34,576 nt of DNA from Botryobacter ruber (lineage in GTDB: Bacteria > Bacteroidota > Bacteroidia > Cytophagales > Hymenobacteraceae). This document shows, in pieces, positions 17,848 to 25,871 of the stretch (position 1 is its first letter; each line of letters opens with the position of its first letter). The stretch spans positions 1 to 34,576 of the forward strand of contig NZ_QCZK02000011.1 of the NCBI RefSeq assembly GCF_003347595.2, read 5' to 3'. Under the pieces are notes generated by a model. It made no database searches. It had not been told where the DNA came from and was given only the letters and a program-made list of their open reading frames with translations. A program made the translations under genes and the position numbers.

Positions 17848-17992
17848 CCTTGAAGTGATGAAACGCAAAAGCCGGCCTGATGTTTTAGGCGCGCTTCCCG
17901 CTGTTTTTGCTCCGGCAGGCATGCAGGTTTCCTTGCAGTCAAAACTTCTTCGTCAAAGGGCCGCAAACCGGTGGCTTGTTTCCATTTACGGG

Positions 17993-18022
17993 TCTGCTGC
18001 TCCTGCCACCACAGCCTCTGCT
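17993..18022 (-). repeat. Dispersed intergenic repeat family I
   Basis: On the plus strand this reads TCTGCTGCTCCTGCCACCAC then AGCCTCTGCT. It sits between the bVLRF1-like gene and the AI-2E family gene, both leftward, so it would lie in the 3' region of the former. Confidence 0.85.
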
Positions 18023-18045
18023 ACGCACATTCCCTTTAGGTTATT

Positions 18046-18783
18046 CTACCATTCATCTTCATCCTCTTCCCCGTACACGTCCTCGTCCTCCTCGTCTTCA
18101 AATTCATCTTCTGCCGCACCCAAAAGCTCCTCTACCAGGGCCTGCCGGTTTTCTTCGTAAATCAATTCGCCGCGTTGCAGGAACCTGTTGGCATCCAGCA
18201 GTACTTCGTAAATGGGCGTGTGGATGTGTTTCGGGATTTTGTACAGGCGCGGATCGTTTTTGTCGAAGGGCGTGGCGACTTTTGAACCGTAGAGATAGGG
18301 AATCAGCGTTTTGGAACAGCTGATGGCAATGCGGTGCACCTCGTGCGCTTCGAAATACGCCTGCAGCCGCTCGTTTATGTTTTCGAAAAACTCCACCGTT
18401 TCGCCCAGCCGCACCCGCGACCCTGCCCTGGATTTGCCTTTCGTTTTCAGGTATTTGAGCTGGCTTTTGCCCTGCTTCTTACGCACCATGTAGGAACGGA
18501 ACACCTTATGGTCCCGGTTCACACCATTCTCGAAATAGCCCAGGGCACAGCTGCCCGACTGTATCAGCAGCACGATATAGTTTACCGGTGTTTCTTCGGC
18601 TGGTGGTGTGCCCGGAGGCGGCAGTACCAGCGGCAGCCTGAAATACACCTGCTCGTTTCCGGCTTCGTCGAGCAGCACTACCCGGTGTTTCTCATATTCA
18701 TACGCCAGGCGAGCGCCGGAGTCCTGGAGGGTGTGCAGCAGTGCTGCCGCTTTTTCTGTTGCTATAAATCGGTTCATGGGCAT
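18046..18783 (-). CDS. bVLRF1-like protein (Vms1/ANKZF1-type release factor domain)
   Basis: The 245-residue protein resembles the VLRF1 domain of eukaryotic Vms1/ANKZF1, which cleaves peptidyl-tRNA on stalled 60S subunits. The matching core is YMVRKKQGKSQLKY (98-111), with the GxxQ signature as G105-K-S-Q108 where Vms1 has its catalytic Gln, then KGKSRAGSRVR. A later NDPRLYKIPKHIHTPIYE (176-193) corresponds to the conserved DPRL...P...T motif of ANKZF1. The C-terminal ~25 residues are almost entirely Asp/Glu. No zinc finger or ankyrin region is present, as expected for the bacteroidete form. It is probably cytoplasmic and ribosome-associated, hydrolysing peptidyl-tRNA during rescue. The family call is from motif recall and the activity is inference. 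Confidence 0.8.
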   Translation of the reverse strand: MPMNRFIATEKAAALLHTLQDSGARLAYEYEKHRVVLLDEAGNEQVYFRLPLVLPPPGTPPAEETPVNYIVLLIQSGSCALGYFENGVNRDHKVFRSYMVRKKQGKSQLKYLKTKGKSRAGSRVRLGETVEFFENINERLQAYFEAHEVHRIAISCSKTLIPYLYGSKVATPFDKNDPRLYKIPKHIHTPIYEVLLDANRFLQRGELIYEENRQALVEELLGAAEDEFEDEEDEDVYGEEDEDEW

Positions 18784-19010
18784 CGGGTGCTAAAGCTGGA
18801 ATAATTTTCTCAAATAAGCAAAAAGCAGCAGTCTCACAGCGTGCTGCTGCACCGCAAACAAATGCGCGAAGGCAGAAATCTGGCGCTGCAGGGCCATTAG
18901 CAGGTACAAAACGAACCAGCATTGCACCAAACTACGTACCATACACAGCTTACCGGGCTCTGGTTGCCGGGCCTGGTGTACGTTAATGTGGATCAAAAAA
19001 AAACTGTTAC

Positions 19011-20270
19011 ATGGAGCTTTTTCATATCTTCTCGGCCATTCTTGTTATCTCTGCCATCTTTGCTTACATCAACCAGAAATTTATAAAGCTGCCGGGCGCC
19101 ATCGGACTGCTGCTGGCGGGGGTGCTGATCTCGGTGCTGGTGCAGGCGGCGGGAGCCTTGTCACCGGCCTTCGAGGCCATGGTAGAGCGGCAGTTGGGTA
19201 CCGTCGATTTCTCTGAAATACTGCTCGACTTCATGCTGAGTTTTCTCCTTTTTGCCGGAGCGCTCCACACCGATATCGAGAAGCTGGCGCAGTCGAAGTG
19301 GCCTATTCTTATTTTTGCTACCATCGGGGTGCTTATTTCCACCTTCGTCACGGGCACGGCTTTTTATTACCTGCTGCAGCTGGCCGGTCAACCGATCGGG
19401 TATATCTATTGCCTGCTGTTTGGCGCGCTTATCTCGCCCACAGACCCGATCGCGGTGCTGGGCATCCTGAAAAAAGCCAACATCCCCAAACAGCTGGAAG
19501 TGGCCATTACCGGCGAGTCGTTGTTTAACGATGGGGTAGGCGTAGTGGTGTTTATCTCTATTTTTGAAATTGCTTCCAAAGGCTTTGGCAACGTGGAAGG
19601 TTCTTTTGTGGCAGAGTTGTTCCTGAAAGAAGTGGGCGGAGGCATTGGCCTGGGGCTGCTGTTAGGTTATATTGCTTTTTTCTTTATGCGGCGCATCGAC
19701 CATTACCAGACCGAAGTCATTATTTCGCTGGCTGTGGTAATGGGAGGATACAGCATTGCGCAGCTTTTCCACCTGTCCGGTCCGTTGGCGATGGTGGCTG
19801 CCGGTCTGTTAATTGGCAACCAGGGCACCAAGCTGGCCATGAGCGAACTGACCGCCGACTACCTGACAAAGTTCTGGGAGATGGTGGATGAGATCTTTAA
19901 TGCCGTGTTGTTTGTGCTCATCGGGCTGGAGCTGATGATCGTGCGATTTTACAGTCACTTCATTATTATCGGGGTAGTTGCGACTGTTATTGTTTTGCTG
20001 GTCCGTTACCTGTCGCTGGCGATACCGTCTTACACCCTGCGCCTTAATAGAACTTTTGCACCAAACACGCTGGTGATTATGACCTGGGGCGGCCTGCGCG
20101 GCGGTATTTCCATAGCGCTGGCGCTGGCGCTTACGCCCGAAATGCACCGCGACGTGGTCGTGCCTGTTACGTTTGTGGTGGTGTTGCTCTCGCTGCTGGT
20201 ACAGGGGCTTACCATCGAGCCATTCATCAAACGCTTGTCTGCTAAAGTTAAAAAACAGGAGGTGCTGTAA
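19011..20270 (+). CDS. Na+/H+ antiporter, CPA1 family
   Basis: This 419-residue inner-membrane cation:proton antiporter has about 12 hydrophobic segments. CPA1/NhaP-type signatures include PGAIGLLLAGVLI near the N-terminus, LISPTDPIAVLGILKKANIP (about 140-159), and GESLFNDGVGVVVFI with the ion-binding N173-D174 pair. GGLRGGISIALALAL in the last third is also typical of NhaP/NHE proteins. It exchanges cytoplasmic Na+ (or K+/Li+) for H+ in pH and salt homeostasis. The short C-terminus after the last helix (IKRLSAKVKKQEVL) has no TrkA-C regulatory domain. It is transcribed alone on the plus strand, divergent from the bVLRF1-like gene. Confidence 0.93.
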   Translation: MELFHIFSAILVISAIFAYINQKFIKLPGAIGLLLAGVLISVLVQAAGALSPAFEAMVERQLGTVDFSEILLDFMLSFLLFAGALHTDIEKLAQSKWPILIFATIGVLISTFVTGTAFYYLLQLAGQPIGYIYCLLFGALISPTDPIAVLGILKKANIPKQLEVAITGESLFNDGVGVVVFISIFEIASKGFGNVEGSFVAELFLKEVGGGIGLGLLLGYIAFFFMRRIDHYQTEVIISLAVVMGGYSIAQLFHLSGPLAMVAAGLLIGNQGTKLAMSELTADYLTKFWEMVDEIFNAVLFVLIGLELMIVRFYSHFIIIGVVATVIVLLVRYLSLAIPSYTLRLNRTFAPNTLVIMTWGGLRGGISIALALALTPEMHRDVVVPVTFVVVLLSLLVQGLTIEPFIKRLSAKVKKQEVL

Positions 20271-20329
20271 GAAGCAAGGAAGGCAGGGCCACGGAAGCTG
20301 CTTCAGTTCCGGAACTTAGTGCAGCAAAC

Positions 20330-20362
20330 GAGGAGCAGCGGCTGTGGTGGCAGGAGCAGAAA
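20330..20362 (+). repeat. Dispersed intergenic repeat family I
   Basis: This copy carries AGGAGCAGCGGCTGTGGTGG followed by CAGGAGCAGAAA. It lies in the short gap between the convergent antiporter and DUF4239 genes and ends immediately before the DUF4239 stop codon. Confidence 0.85.
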
Positions 20363-20365
20363 GCT

Positions 20366-21151
20366 TTATGCATCTTTAAGTTGCCACATGCTTTCCTGGT
20401 TAATCTTGATAACGCCACGTTTGGGCCTGTCGAGGTCGATGATGATGAAAACGACCAGGCAGATCAGGAAAGTCATCATCATGGCAGGAACCGACGTTCT
20501 TTTCCTGCCCAGGCCGCTGGCATAGCCCATGAGGGCACCGGCCATTATAAAAACGATAAACAGCAGAAACAGGATCACCTCGGGCACATGCAGCAGGAGC
20601 AGGGCATTCCGCTCGCCGTGGGCATCAATCATGTTATTGAGGGCGCTGATAAAGTAGCCGGTCGTAACCTGCCGCGGGTCGAGGCGGGCAGCCTTTACCG
20701 CATTCACCCAGATTTCGTGCTGCAACTGCTTTGTTTCCTTGCCCAGGCGCTCGCGCTCCGTTATCATCCCATACTCGGTATTGCTCACCTGCAGGCGCAG
20801 GTTTACGTACTTCTGCAGCAGGCTGTGCGTGATGCTATCGTAGGGAGTTGGCAGTAACTGTGTCCGGAGCAGGGTGGTGCCAATGGCATTTGCTTCGAGG
20901 ATAACCGCCTGGCTTCTGTTGTTGTAGCGTTGCAGCGCCATGTTAAACGTGAAGCCCAGGATAAGGGCCAACAAACCCAGGGTACCGGCCTGTATGGTAT
21001 TGGTGTGTGCTTTTACGTCTTCGTCTGTCCTGGCCTGGTAGTAGTGCCCCAGGCGGTATCCTGCCTCATTTGCTACCAGGATTAATACAAACAGAATAGC
21101 TACAATTAAAATACTGTTCTGGTTATACATGATTTCTTTTGGAGTGTCCAT
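20366..21151 (-). CDS. DUF4239-type (bestrophin-like) membrane protein
   Basis: The 261-residue protein has two N-terminal hydrophobic segments (about 14-28 and 52-67), a soluble helical central region, and two C-terminal membrane segments (about 184-206 and 222-240). It ends with DLDRPKRGVIKINQESMWQL, which matches the DUF4239/bestrophin-like family ending. The N-terminal LGLLALILGFTFNMALQRYNNR is also typical. The family has no established function, and channel activity is only suggested by its name. The start could be the ATG at 21151 or the one at 21130, seven codons later. It is convergent with the antiporter. Confidence 0.85.
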   Translation of the reverse strand: MDTPKEIMYNQNSILIVAILFVLILVANEAGYRLGHYYQARTDEDVKAHTNTIQAGTLGLLALILGFTFNMALQRYNNRSQAVILEANAIGTTLLRTQLLPTPYDSITHSLLQKYVNLRLQVSNTEYGMITERERLGKETKQLQHEIWVNAVKAARLDPRQVTTGYFISALNNMIDAHGERNALLLLHVPEVILFLLFIVFIMAGALMGYASGLGRKRTSVPAMMMTFLICLVVFIIIDLDRPKRGVIKINQESMWQLKDA

Positions 21152-21290
21152 CTTACATCAGAAACAAAAGATGTAATAAGTCACAGCTGTTTCAGTTGCG
21201 GCTAAGTAGTATACGCATCCTGTCCTGAAATGTAGCAAAGCAGGGCGTTTCTCCTCCTGTACACACAAAAAATACCTCAGACCCCGATGC

Positions 21291-21917
21291 TTATTTGCCG
21301 GCTGCTGCAACAGGCGGTTGTGGGGGTGGCACCACGTTGTCGATTGGTTTAATGGATTTCAGGTAGGCGAATAAAGCTTTCAGTTCTTCTTCGGTCATGT
21401 GCCTGTACATGGGCCAGGGCATGGGCGGCAGCAGCATGCGCCCGGATTCCAGGCCTTTGTACCTGCCTTCCCGCATGGCTCTGAAAAAGTTTTCTTCCGT
21501 CCATTCGCCGATGCCGGTTTTGTGCGGCGTTAAGTTTGCCGCGTACGATATTCCCCAGGGGCCAACCCAGGCGGTTAAGGTTTGCGATACGGCCAGCCCT
21601 TTCTTTTCAACTTCCTTTTGGTCGATAGGAGGCGGCGGCATCTGGGCCGGGTGCCCGGAGAGGGCCCGCGAAAAATCAGGTTCCGGTCCGTTCTCCGTCA
21701 TTTTTTTAGGGGTATGGCAATCGTGGCAACCGGCTATCAGGGCCAGGTGCTCCCCAAGCTTCGCCAGCTTTTCAGGATCGGTTGTCTTATTCCCCGGCGT
21801 TTCCGCCTGCGGGGAGGTGGCGGCTTGCTGCCCGTCTGTATCGTGGCTTGCCTCAGAGCAGTTTGCCAGGAGGCAGGTGCCTGCAAGTAAAGTGGCGATG
21901 GTGCTTAACAGTTTCAT
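21291..21917 (-). CDS. Cytochrome c lipoprotein, single CXXCH
   Basis: The 208-residue exported c-type cytochrome has an N-terminal signal with a probable lipobox ending at C20 (LLAGTCLLANC), followed by a Ser/Thr/Pro/Gln-rich linker. One heme motif, C64-H-D-C67-H68, is clear. Downstream, MPWPMYRHMTEEELKALFAY supplies candidate axial Met ligands and the characteristic final cytochrome c helix. It ends in a Pro-rich tail (VVPPPQPPVAAAG). Paralogues in Bacteroidota are membrane-anchored electron carriers of respiratory chains, but the specific partner is not evident. It has no gene in close linkage. Confidence 0.9.
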   Translation of the reverse strand: MKLLSTIATLLAGTCLLANCSEASHDTDGQQAATSPQAETPGNKTTDPEKLAKLGEHLALIAGCHDCHTPKKMTENGPEPDFSRALSGHPAQMPPPPIDQKEVEKKGLAVSQTLTAWVGPWGISYAANLTPHKTGIGEWTEENFFRAMREGRYKGLESGRMLLPPMPWPMYRHMTEEELKALFAYLKSIKPIDNVVPPPQPPVAAAGK

Positions 21918-22081
21918 TGGATTAAAGCTAACGGTTTGGTGTGTTGGCTGATGGAAAGCGTACTATGGATTAGTACGCCGGAAAATTGAAAAGGTAAGCC
22001 TGCTGCCTGTTTCTTTAGGCTGTGGAAGCTGCTGACCGTGAACAGGTTATTTTTTCTGGTGACGGGGCGTTAAAAGATATG

Positions 22082-22166
22082 GCTGCTCCTGCCACCATAG
22101 CCACTGCCATTCCTTCGCTGCTACTTTTTGATCAGGTGGAGAGGCTGTGGTGGCGGCTGCAGAAAA
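22082..22166. repeat. Inverted pair of family I repeats
   Basis: A minus-oriented copy (22082-22108, GCTGCTCCTGCCACCATAGC) and a plus-oriented copy (22135-22166, GAGGCTGTGGTGGCGGCTGC) face each other across about 26 bases. This is the only place in the window where two copies form a possible long hairpin. It lies ~120 bases upstream of the Arg/Asp-rich gene. The rest of 21918-22282 shows no other supported feature. Confidence 0.8.
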
Positions 22167-22282
22167 CCGGAAACAGCTGTTCAAACAAGCTCTTGTAACC
22201 GAAACAGTTCGTCCGCCACAAAACCGGATAGCCGAACAATCGTTTATAAGAAAATCAATTTTAAACAAACTTCATTTATACT

Positions 22283-23269
22283 ATGGAAAGACGAGACAGA
22301 GATCGCTACGAAAACAACGACTACGCACGTGATTACGACCGGTACGAAGGTTATAACCGGGATGATGACCATTATCACAGTGCCAGGAACTTAACAAACG
22401 AGTTCGAACAGGATTACCAGCACGACAGGGGGCACCGCGACGATGACCGGGACCGCATGCACCGCAGCTACCACGAGGGCAGTATGGGCGACGCCTACGA
22501 ACGCCGCAGCCGCGAAGACAGCTACTCCCGCGGCAATGCCAGCAACCAGTGGACCGGCCGCAACCGCAGCAGCTGGGATTCCGGAAACGATTTTAACCGC
22601 GACAGCGACCGCCACCAAAGCTGGGGCACTGCCGGCAGCTTGAGCCGGGACCGTGACAGAAGCCGCAACCGCGACTGGGACAGCGATAATTTCAGCCGCG
22701 ACCGTGACCGCGACCGGTTCAGCAGCAACTGGGATAACGACCGCCACGAGCGCGACATGAACTGGCGAAACCGCGACAGAGGCCAGGACCTGCGCAACAA
22801 CAGGCAGCAGATACATGGTGTTGCTACTTTCGATGGTCGCACTGCCCGCTACGATGTTTATACCGGCGATGAGAACAGAAGGCCAAGTGAAATGCTGGGC
22901 GACTCTTCCGGTTACGGCGACAACCGCTACAGCAGCGACAGGGGCGATTCTTTCTCCAGCATGAACCGCGGCGATTTGAACACCGGTTTTGGTACCCGCG
23001 ATTATAATGATACATACGGTAGCGGTAGCAGCAGCTCTTCTGGCAACAGGAGCTTTGGCAGCAGCTCCGGCTTCACAAGCGGCCAAAGAGGCAGCTCCTA
23101 CGGCACAACTTCCGGCAGAACGTCGGGCAGAACTTCAGACAATTTTAGTGGCTACGGCTTAACCGGCGGCAGCCCCTTTGACCGCGAGCGCGACAGGGAC
23201 CGAGACAGAGACAGAGACAGAGACCGAGACAGCGGCTACAATGCCCCCCGCAGTTACTGGGACAGGTAG
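22283..23269 (+). CDS. Arg/Asp-rich low-complexity protein (328 aa)
   Basis: The protein is 328 residues with no signal peptide or membrane segment. It is dominated by Arg, Asp, Ser, Gly, Asn and Tyr and is probably intrinsically disordered. The N-terminus holds the most ordered-looking block: DRYEGY, HYHSARNLTNEFEQDYQ (about 32-48). The equivalent block in the 183-aa protein at 24020 is DRYEDY, RYHRDPNLSNAFERDYI, so the two are paralogues. A short non-repetitive patch (about 175-200, HGVATFDGRTARYDVYTGDE) interrupts the low complexity. The C-terminus has an alternating Arg-Asp tract encoded by a hexanucleotide-like repeat (23190-23232). Function is unknown; a stress-related or nucleic-acid-associated disordered protein is conceivable but unproven. 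Confidence 0.8.
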   Translation: MERRDRDRYENNDYARDYDRYEGYNRDDDHYHSARNLTNEFEQDYQHDRGHRDDDRDRMHRSYHEGSMGDAYERRSREDSYSRGNASNQWTGRNRSSWDSGNDFNRDSDRHQSWGTAGSLSRDRDRSRNRDWDSDNFSRDRDRDRFSSNWDNDRHERDMNWRNRDRGQDLRNNRQQIHGVATFDGRTARYDVYTGDENRRPSEMLGDSSGYGDNRYSSDRGDSFSSMNRGDLNTGFGTRDYNDTYGSGSSSSSGNRSFGSSSGFTSGQRGSSYGTTSGRTSGRTSDNFSGYGLTGGSPFDRERDRDRDRDRDRDRDSGYNAPRSYWDR

Positions 23270-23294
23270 CTTCTGAAACCTGAGTGTCGGGATA

Positions 23295-23330
23295 CAAAAC
23301 AGCCGTTGCTATTCAGCTGCGGCTGTTTTG
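23295..23330 (+). terminator. Terminator after the Arg/Asp-rich gene
   Basis: CAAAACAGCCG (23295-23305) pairs perfectly with CGGCTGTTTTG (23320-23330) across a 14-base loop. It separates the Arg/Asp-rich gene from the glycosylase remnant. Confidence 0.85.
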
Positions 23331-23361
23331 CGTTTGCGGGGCTGCAGTATCATCAAAACCA

Positions 23362-23906
23362 ATGGCAACAAAACCTACAAAAGAGGAACTGGCGGCGGCT
23401 GTAGGCCGCAGGGTGCCCGATGTTATTGCACCGGGGCTGAAGGTGCTGTTTTGCGGGATCAACCCGAGTGTGTTACGGCGGTAGTAGGCTACAATTTTGC
23501 ACGGCCCGGCAACCGTTTCTGGCCGACTTTGTTCGCTTCCGGCTTTACACCCCGCTTGTTCCTGCCCGAAGAACAGCAGGAGTTGCTGCCTTTAGGGTAC
23601 GGCATCACCAATGTTGTAGCCCGTGCCACCGTAGCTGCTGCCGACCTGAGCAAGACCGAGCTGCGGCAGGGAGGGGCGCAACTGGTGGCCAAGGTGCAGA
23701 CTTATAACCCGCAGGTACTGGCGCTGCTGGGTATTTCCGTTTTCGAAACTGCCTTTGGCCGGAAGGGAAGCGGTGTGGGGCTGCAGGAGCTGCAGCTGGG
23801 CGATACCCAGATCTGGGTGCTGCCCAACCCGAGTGGCCTCAACGCCCACTTCCCGCCCCGCCGGCTGGTCGAGGTGTACCGGGAACTGCGGGCGTTTGTG
23901 GGATAG
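23362..23906 (+). pseudogene. mug: Mismatch-specific uracil-DNA glycosylase (Mug-like), frameshifted
   Basis: Two overlapping frames together encode a complete Mug/TDG-family enzyme, which removes U or T mispaired with G. The first frame, from ATG at 23362, gives MATKPTKEEL...VLFCGINPSVL and hits a stop at 23482-23484. The second frame resumes as AVVGYNFARPGNRFWPTLF (from 23478) and continues through NVVARAT, LALLGISVFETAF and NPSGLNAHFPP to a stop at 23904-23906. The active-site motif GINPS falls just before the break and the GNRFW motif just after. A one-base deletion near 23475-23478 explains it, since restoring one base gives a ~181-residue protein of normal length. The rest is intact, so the lesion is recent or a sequencing error. 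Confidence 0.88.
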
Positions 23907-24019
23907 GTTTTGCCTGGGCAATGGCTGCACCGGTAGCCATTCCAGCTGGCGGTGCATCAAACCAGACAGCTTAATACTCGTTACTCTTTAATATATGCAG
24001 GCTATTAAATTTTTATAAG

Positions 24020-24571
24020 ATGATGGACAGAAGGAACAACAATCGCTATAACCGCCACCCCTACGGGGACGACCATGACAGGTACGAGGACTACAGCCGG
24101 GAGGGAGCCCGGTACCACCGTGACCCAAATTTATCGAACGCATTCGAACGTGACTACATACGGAACAGGGAACAGTGGCACAACGAGCAGGAACGTTTCC
24201 AGCCGCAGCGCGGATACCAGGAGGCTGCGAAGCACCATTCCAGTGAGCGCATGCGACGTGACGACAACAACTTCAGCAGAAACGCCGGCGAACACTGGCG
24301 CGACCGCGACTACCACCTGGCGTATGACAGGAATTCCGACCGCGACCGGTACAGCCGTTTTGGCCCCCGCAATTACCGCGATGATTCGTTTTCGGGCGCT
24401 CACAGCCGCTTTACCGACTCAGGCTTCAGGCACTTTGTTTTTAACGATGAATACGGCACCGGCAGGGGCACCTCCTTCGAAGATTACGGAACCATGGGAG
24501 GCAACACGTTTGGCCGCGACCGGGGCAACATCACCGGCGACAATGCCTATAACCCGGACCGTCGGTACTGA
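24020..24571 (+). CDS. Arg/Asp-rich low-complexity protein (183 aa), paralogue
   Basis: This is a 183-residue paralogue of the 328-aa protein at 22283. The shared N-terminal block is DRYEDYSREGARYHRDPNLS followed by NAFERDY. The rest is rich in Arg, Asn, Asp, Gly, His and Tyr, with no signal peptide or membrane segment. It lacks the long alternating Arg-Asp tail of its larger relative. A C-terminal Gly/Thr/Asn segment contains FNDEYGTGRGTSFEDYG. Two possible ATG codons are adjacent at 24020 and 24023. It has its own terminator and is separated from the larger paralogue by the frameshifted mug gene. Function is unknown. Confidence 0.8.
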   Translation: MMDRRNNNRYNRHPYGDDHDRYEDYSREGARYHRDPNLSNAFERDYIRNREQWHNEQERFQPQRGYQEAAKHHSSERMRRDDNNFSRNAGEHWRDRDYHLAYDRNSDRDRYSRFGPRNYRDDSFSGAHSRFTDSGFRHFVFNDEYGTGRGTSFEDYGTMGGNTFGRDRGNITGDNAYNPDRRY

Positions 24572-24596
24572 CCGTGCAGAAAATTAGTTCAGAGAT

Positions 24597-24642
24597 AAAA
24601 CGCCAACAGCCTTTGCCTTGCAGCAGCGTCTGTTGGCGTTCC
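24597..24642 (+). terminator. Terminator-like hairpin after the 183-aa gene
   Basis: AACGCCAACAG (24599-24609) pairs with CTGTTGGCGTT (24630-24640), an 11-bp stem with a 20-base loop. The flanking A and T tracts are short, so termination may be partial. Confidence 0.7.
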
Positions 24643-24692
24643 TGGTAGTTTGCTGTAGCACCGGTACCACCGCCCCGACGCTGTACCGGAAC

Positions 24693-25691
24693 TTACTTGT
24701 TAAACCGCATGCCTATCGTCAGGTCGATCCGGGATAAGTCTTCGTACTTGTCCTTTTCCAGCTCCACAAGCCGGCTCGTATTTCCAATCGTTTCTTTGTA
24801 CCTGGTAAGGGCGCCAATGGTATAAGACACCTGTATGCCGAAAGCATTGTTCCGGTCCAGGCCAAAATCATAGCCAAGGTCGCAGCTTAGCCCCACGGTG
24901 CTTCCGCTGTAGTTCGCTTTATAAGTCCCTAAGCTGCTGTTGTTGCGGTAGCCCAGGTAGCCCAGCCCCATGCCCATGTAAAGGGCGTTTTTATCGTCCG
25001 AATCCCAGAGGCGGGTGTTTACGGTCGGGCCCAGGAAGTTAATGAAAATCTGGTCGCTCAACTCCATTTGGGATGTACCTCCGGCACCCGAAACATAAAC
25101 CTGCTCGGAGTTGGAAGCATTGTAAAACCGGTATTTCAACCCGAAACCAACCTGGCTTTCAGTATAATAAGCAGCATCCAGTCCTAGATGGAAGCCTCTT
25201 TTCAGCTTTTTGATGTAATCATGGAACTCAGGCGGTACGGCGCCCGAAATTTTGCCGGTACGGGTGCTCCAGCCAGCATCCAGGGCTATCCTTAAAGCAG
25301 GGTAGGGGATGTCATAATCCGGGTCAGCCAGGGCGGGGTCGCGGGGGCGTTCGTGGTAAGGGGGGAGGTACAGGACAGCAGCCACCAACCCGTGGCAGGT
25401 GCCCGGCAGCTCCGGCCGCTCATGCTGCAGTATTTTAATGGCATTCCCGCCCGCTTTGCGTGCCACAACCCGTGCGTGCTCCAGCACCACCTCATAGCTG
25501 CAGTAATCCTTAAAGGCAGTGTTGCTGATGGTCAGGGTATCGATCACCCTGGCCCAGTCCGGAACAGCTTCCACTATACTATATACCTGGATGGCCTGGT
25601 TAGCAGCGGGTGCCTGCGCCACAGCGGGCAGGGCTGCGCAGACACCCAGCAAAACAGGAAGCAGGAAAAAAAGGCGCCTGGCTTTTTGCAT
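24693..25691 (-). CDS. Exported beta-barrel-like hypothetical protein
   Basis: I chose the ATG at 25689-25691 (MQKARRLFFLLPVLLG), giving 332 residues. A GTG nine bases upstream is also in frame. A signal peptide ends near LPAVAQA. The first mature part (about 30-120) is a small globular segment with two or three Cys and IVEAVPDWARVIDTLTISNT. The second part (from about 150) has repeated amphipathic strands such as KRGFHLGLDAAYYTES, FGLKYRFYNAS, MGMGLGYLGYRN and VGLSCDLGYDFG, and it ends RIDLTIGMRFNK with a near-terminal aromatic. That pattern fits an 8- to 10-strand outer-membrane beta-barrel. No named family is recognised. Confidence 0.82.
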   Translation of the reverse strand: MQKARRLFFLLPVLLGVCAALPAVAQAPAANQAIQVYSIVEAVPDWARVIDTLTISNTAFKDYCSYEVVLEHARVVARKAGGNAIKILQHERPELPGTCHGLVAAVLYLPPYHERPRDPALADPDYDIPYPALRIALDAGWSTRTGKISGAVPPEFHDYIKKLKRGFHLGLDAAYYTESQVGFGLKYRFYNASNSEQVYVSGAGGTSQMELSDQIFINFLGPTVNTRLWDSDDKNALYMGMGLGYLGYRNNSSLGTYKANYSGSTVGLSCDLGYDFGLDRNNAFGIQVSYTIGALTRYKETIGNTSRLVELEKDKYEDLSRIDLTIGMRFNK

Positions 25692-25836
25692 ATGGTTCAC
25701 GACAAAGAATCTCTTTTCCTGGTCCGGGATCTGGAGAAAATGGAATTTTTAAATTTTGTCGAAATTAAGCTGCATCCGGTTATAATGCAACTGATTCGTA
25801 ACTGATTTTAGCAGTTTCGCCGGCACAATGCCTGTG

Positions 25837-25867
25837 CAGTGGCTAAGGAGGCAGGAGCAGCAAAATT
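25837..25867 (+). repeat. Dispersed intergenic repeat family I, altered copy
   Basis: The sequence CAGTGGCTAAGGAGGCAGGA then GCAGCAAAATT keeps the right half of the family pattern (GGCAGGAGCAGCAAA). The usual GTGGTGGC is replaced by GTGGCTAAGGAGGC. It lies in the gap between two leftward genes. Confidence 0.5.
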
Positions 25868-25871
25868 TTCC

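Noticed and set aside
16786..17922. Longer start for the AI-2E family transporter at 17922
   Set aside because: The extra 25 residues are polar and atypical before the first membrane helix; the ATG at 17847 gives a standard N-terminus.
22391..23086. 231-aa minus-strand ORF rich in Ala/Val opposite the Arg/Asp-rich gene
   Set aside because: It is the mechanical complement of Arg/Asp/Ser/Gly codons. The plus strand has a terminator and a paralogue with a conserved motif.
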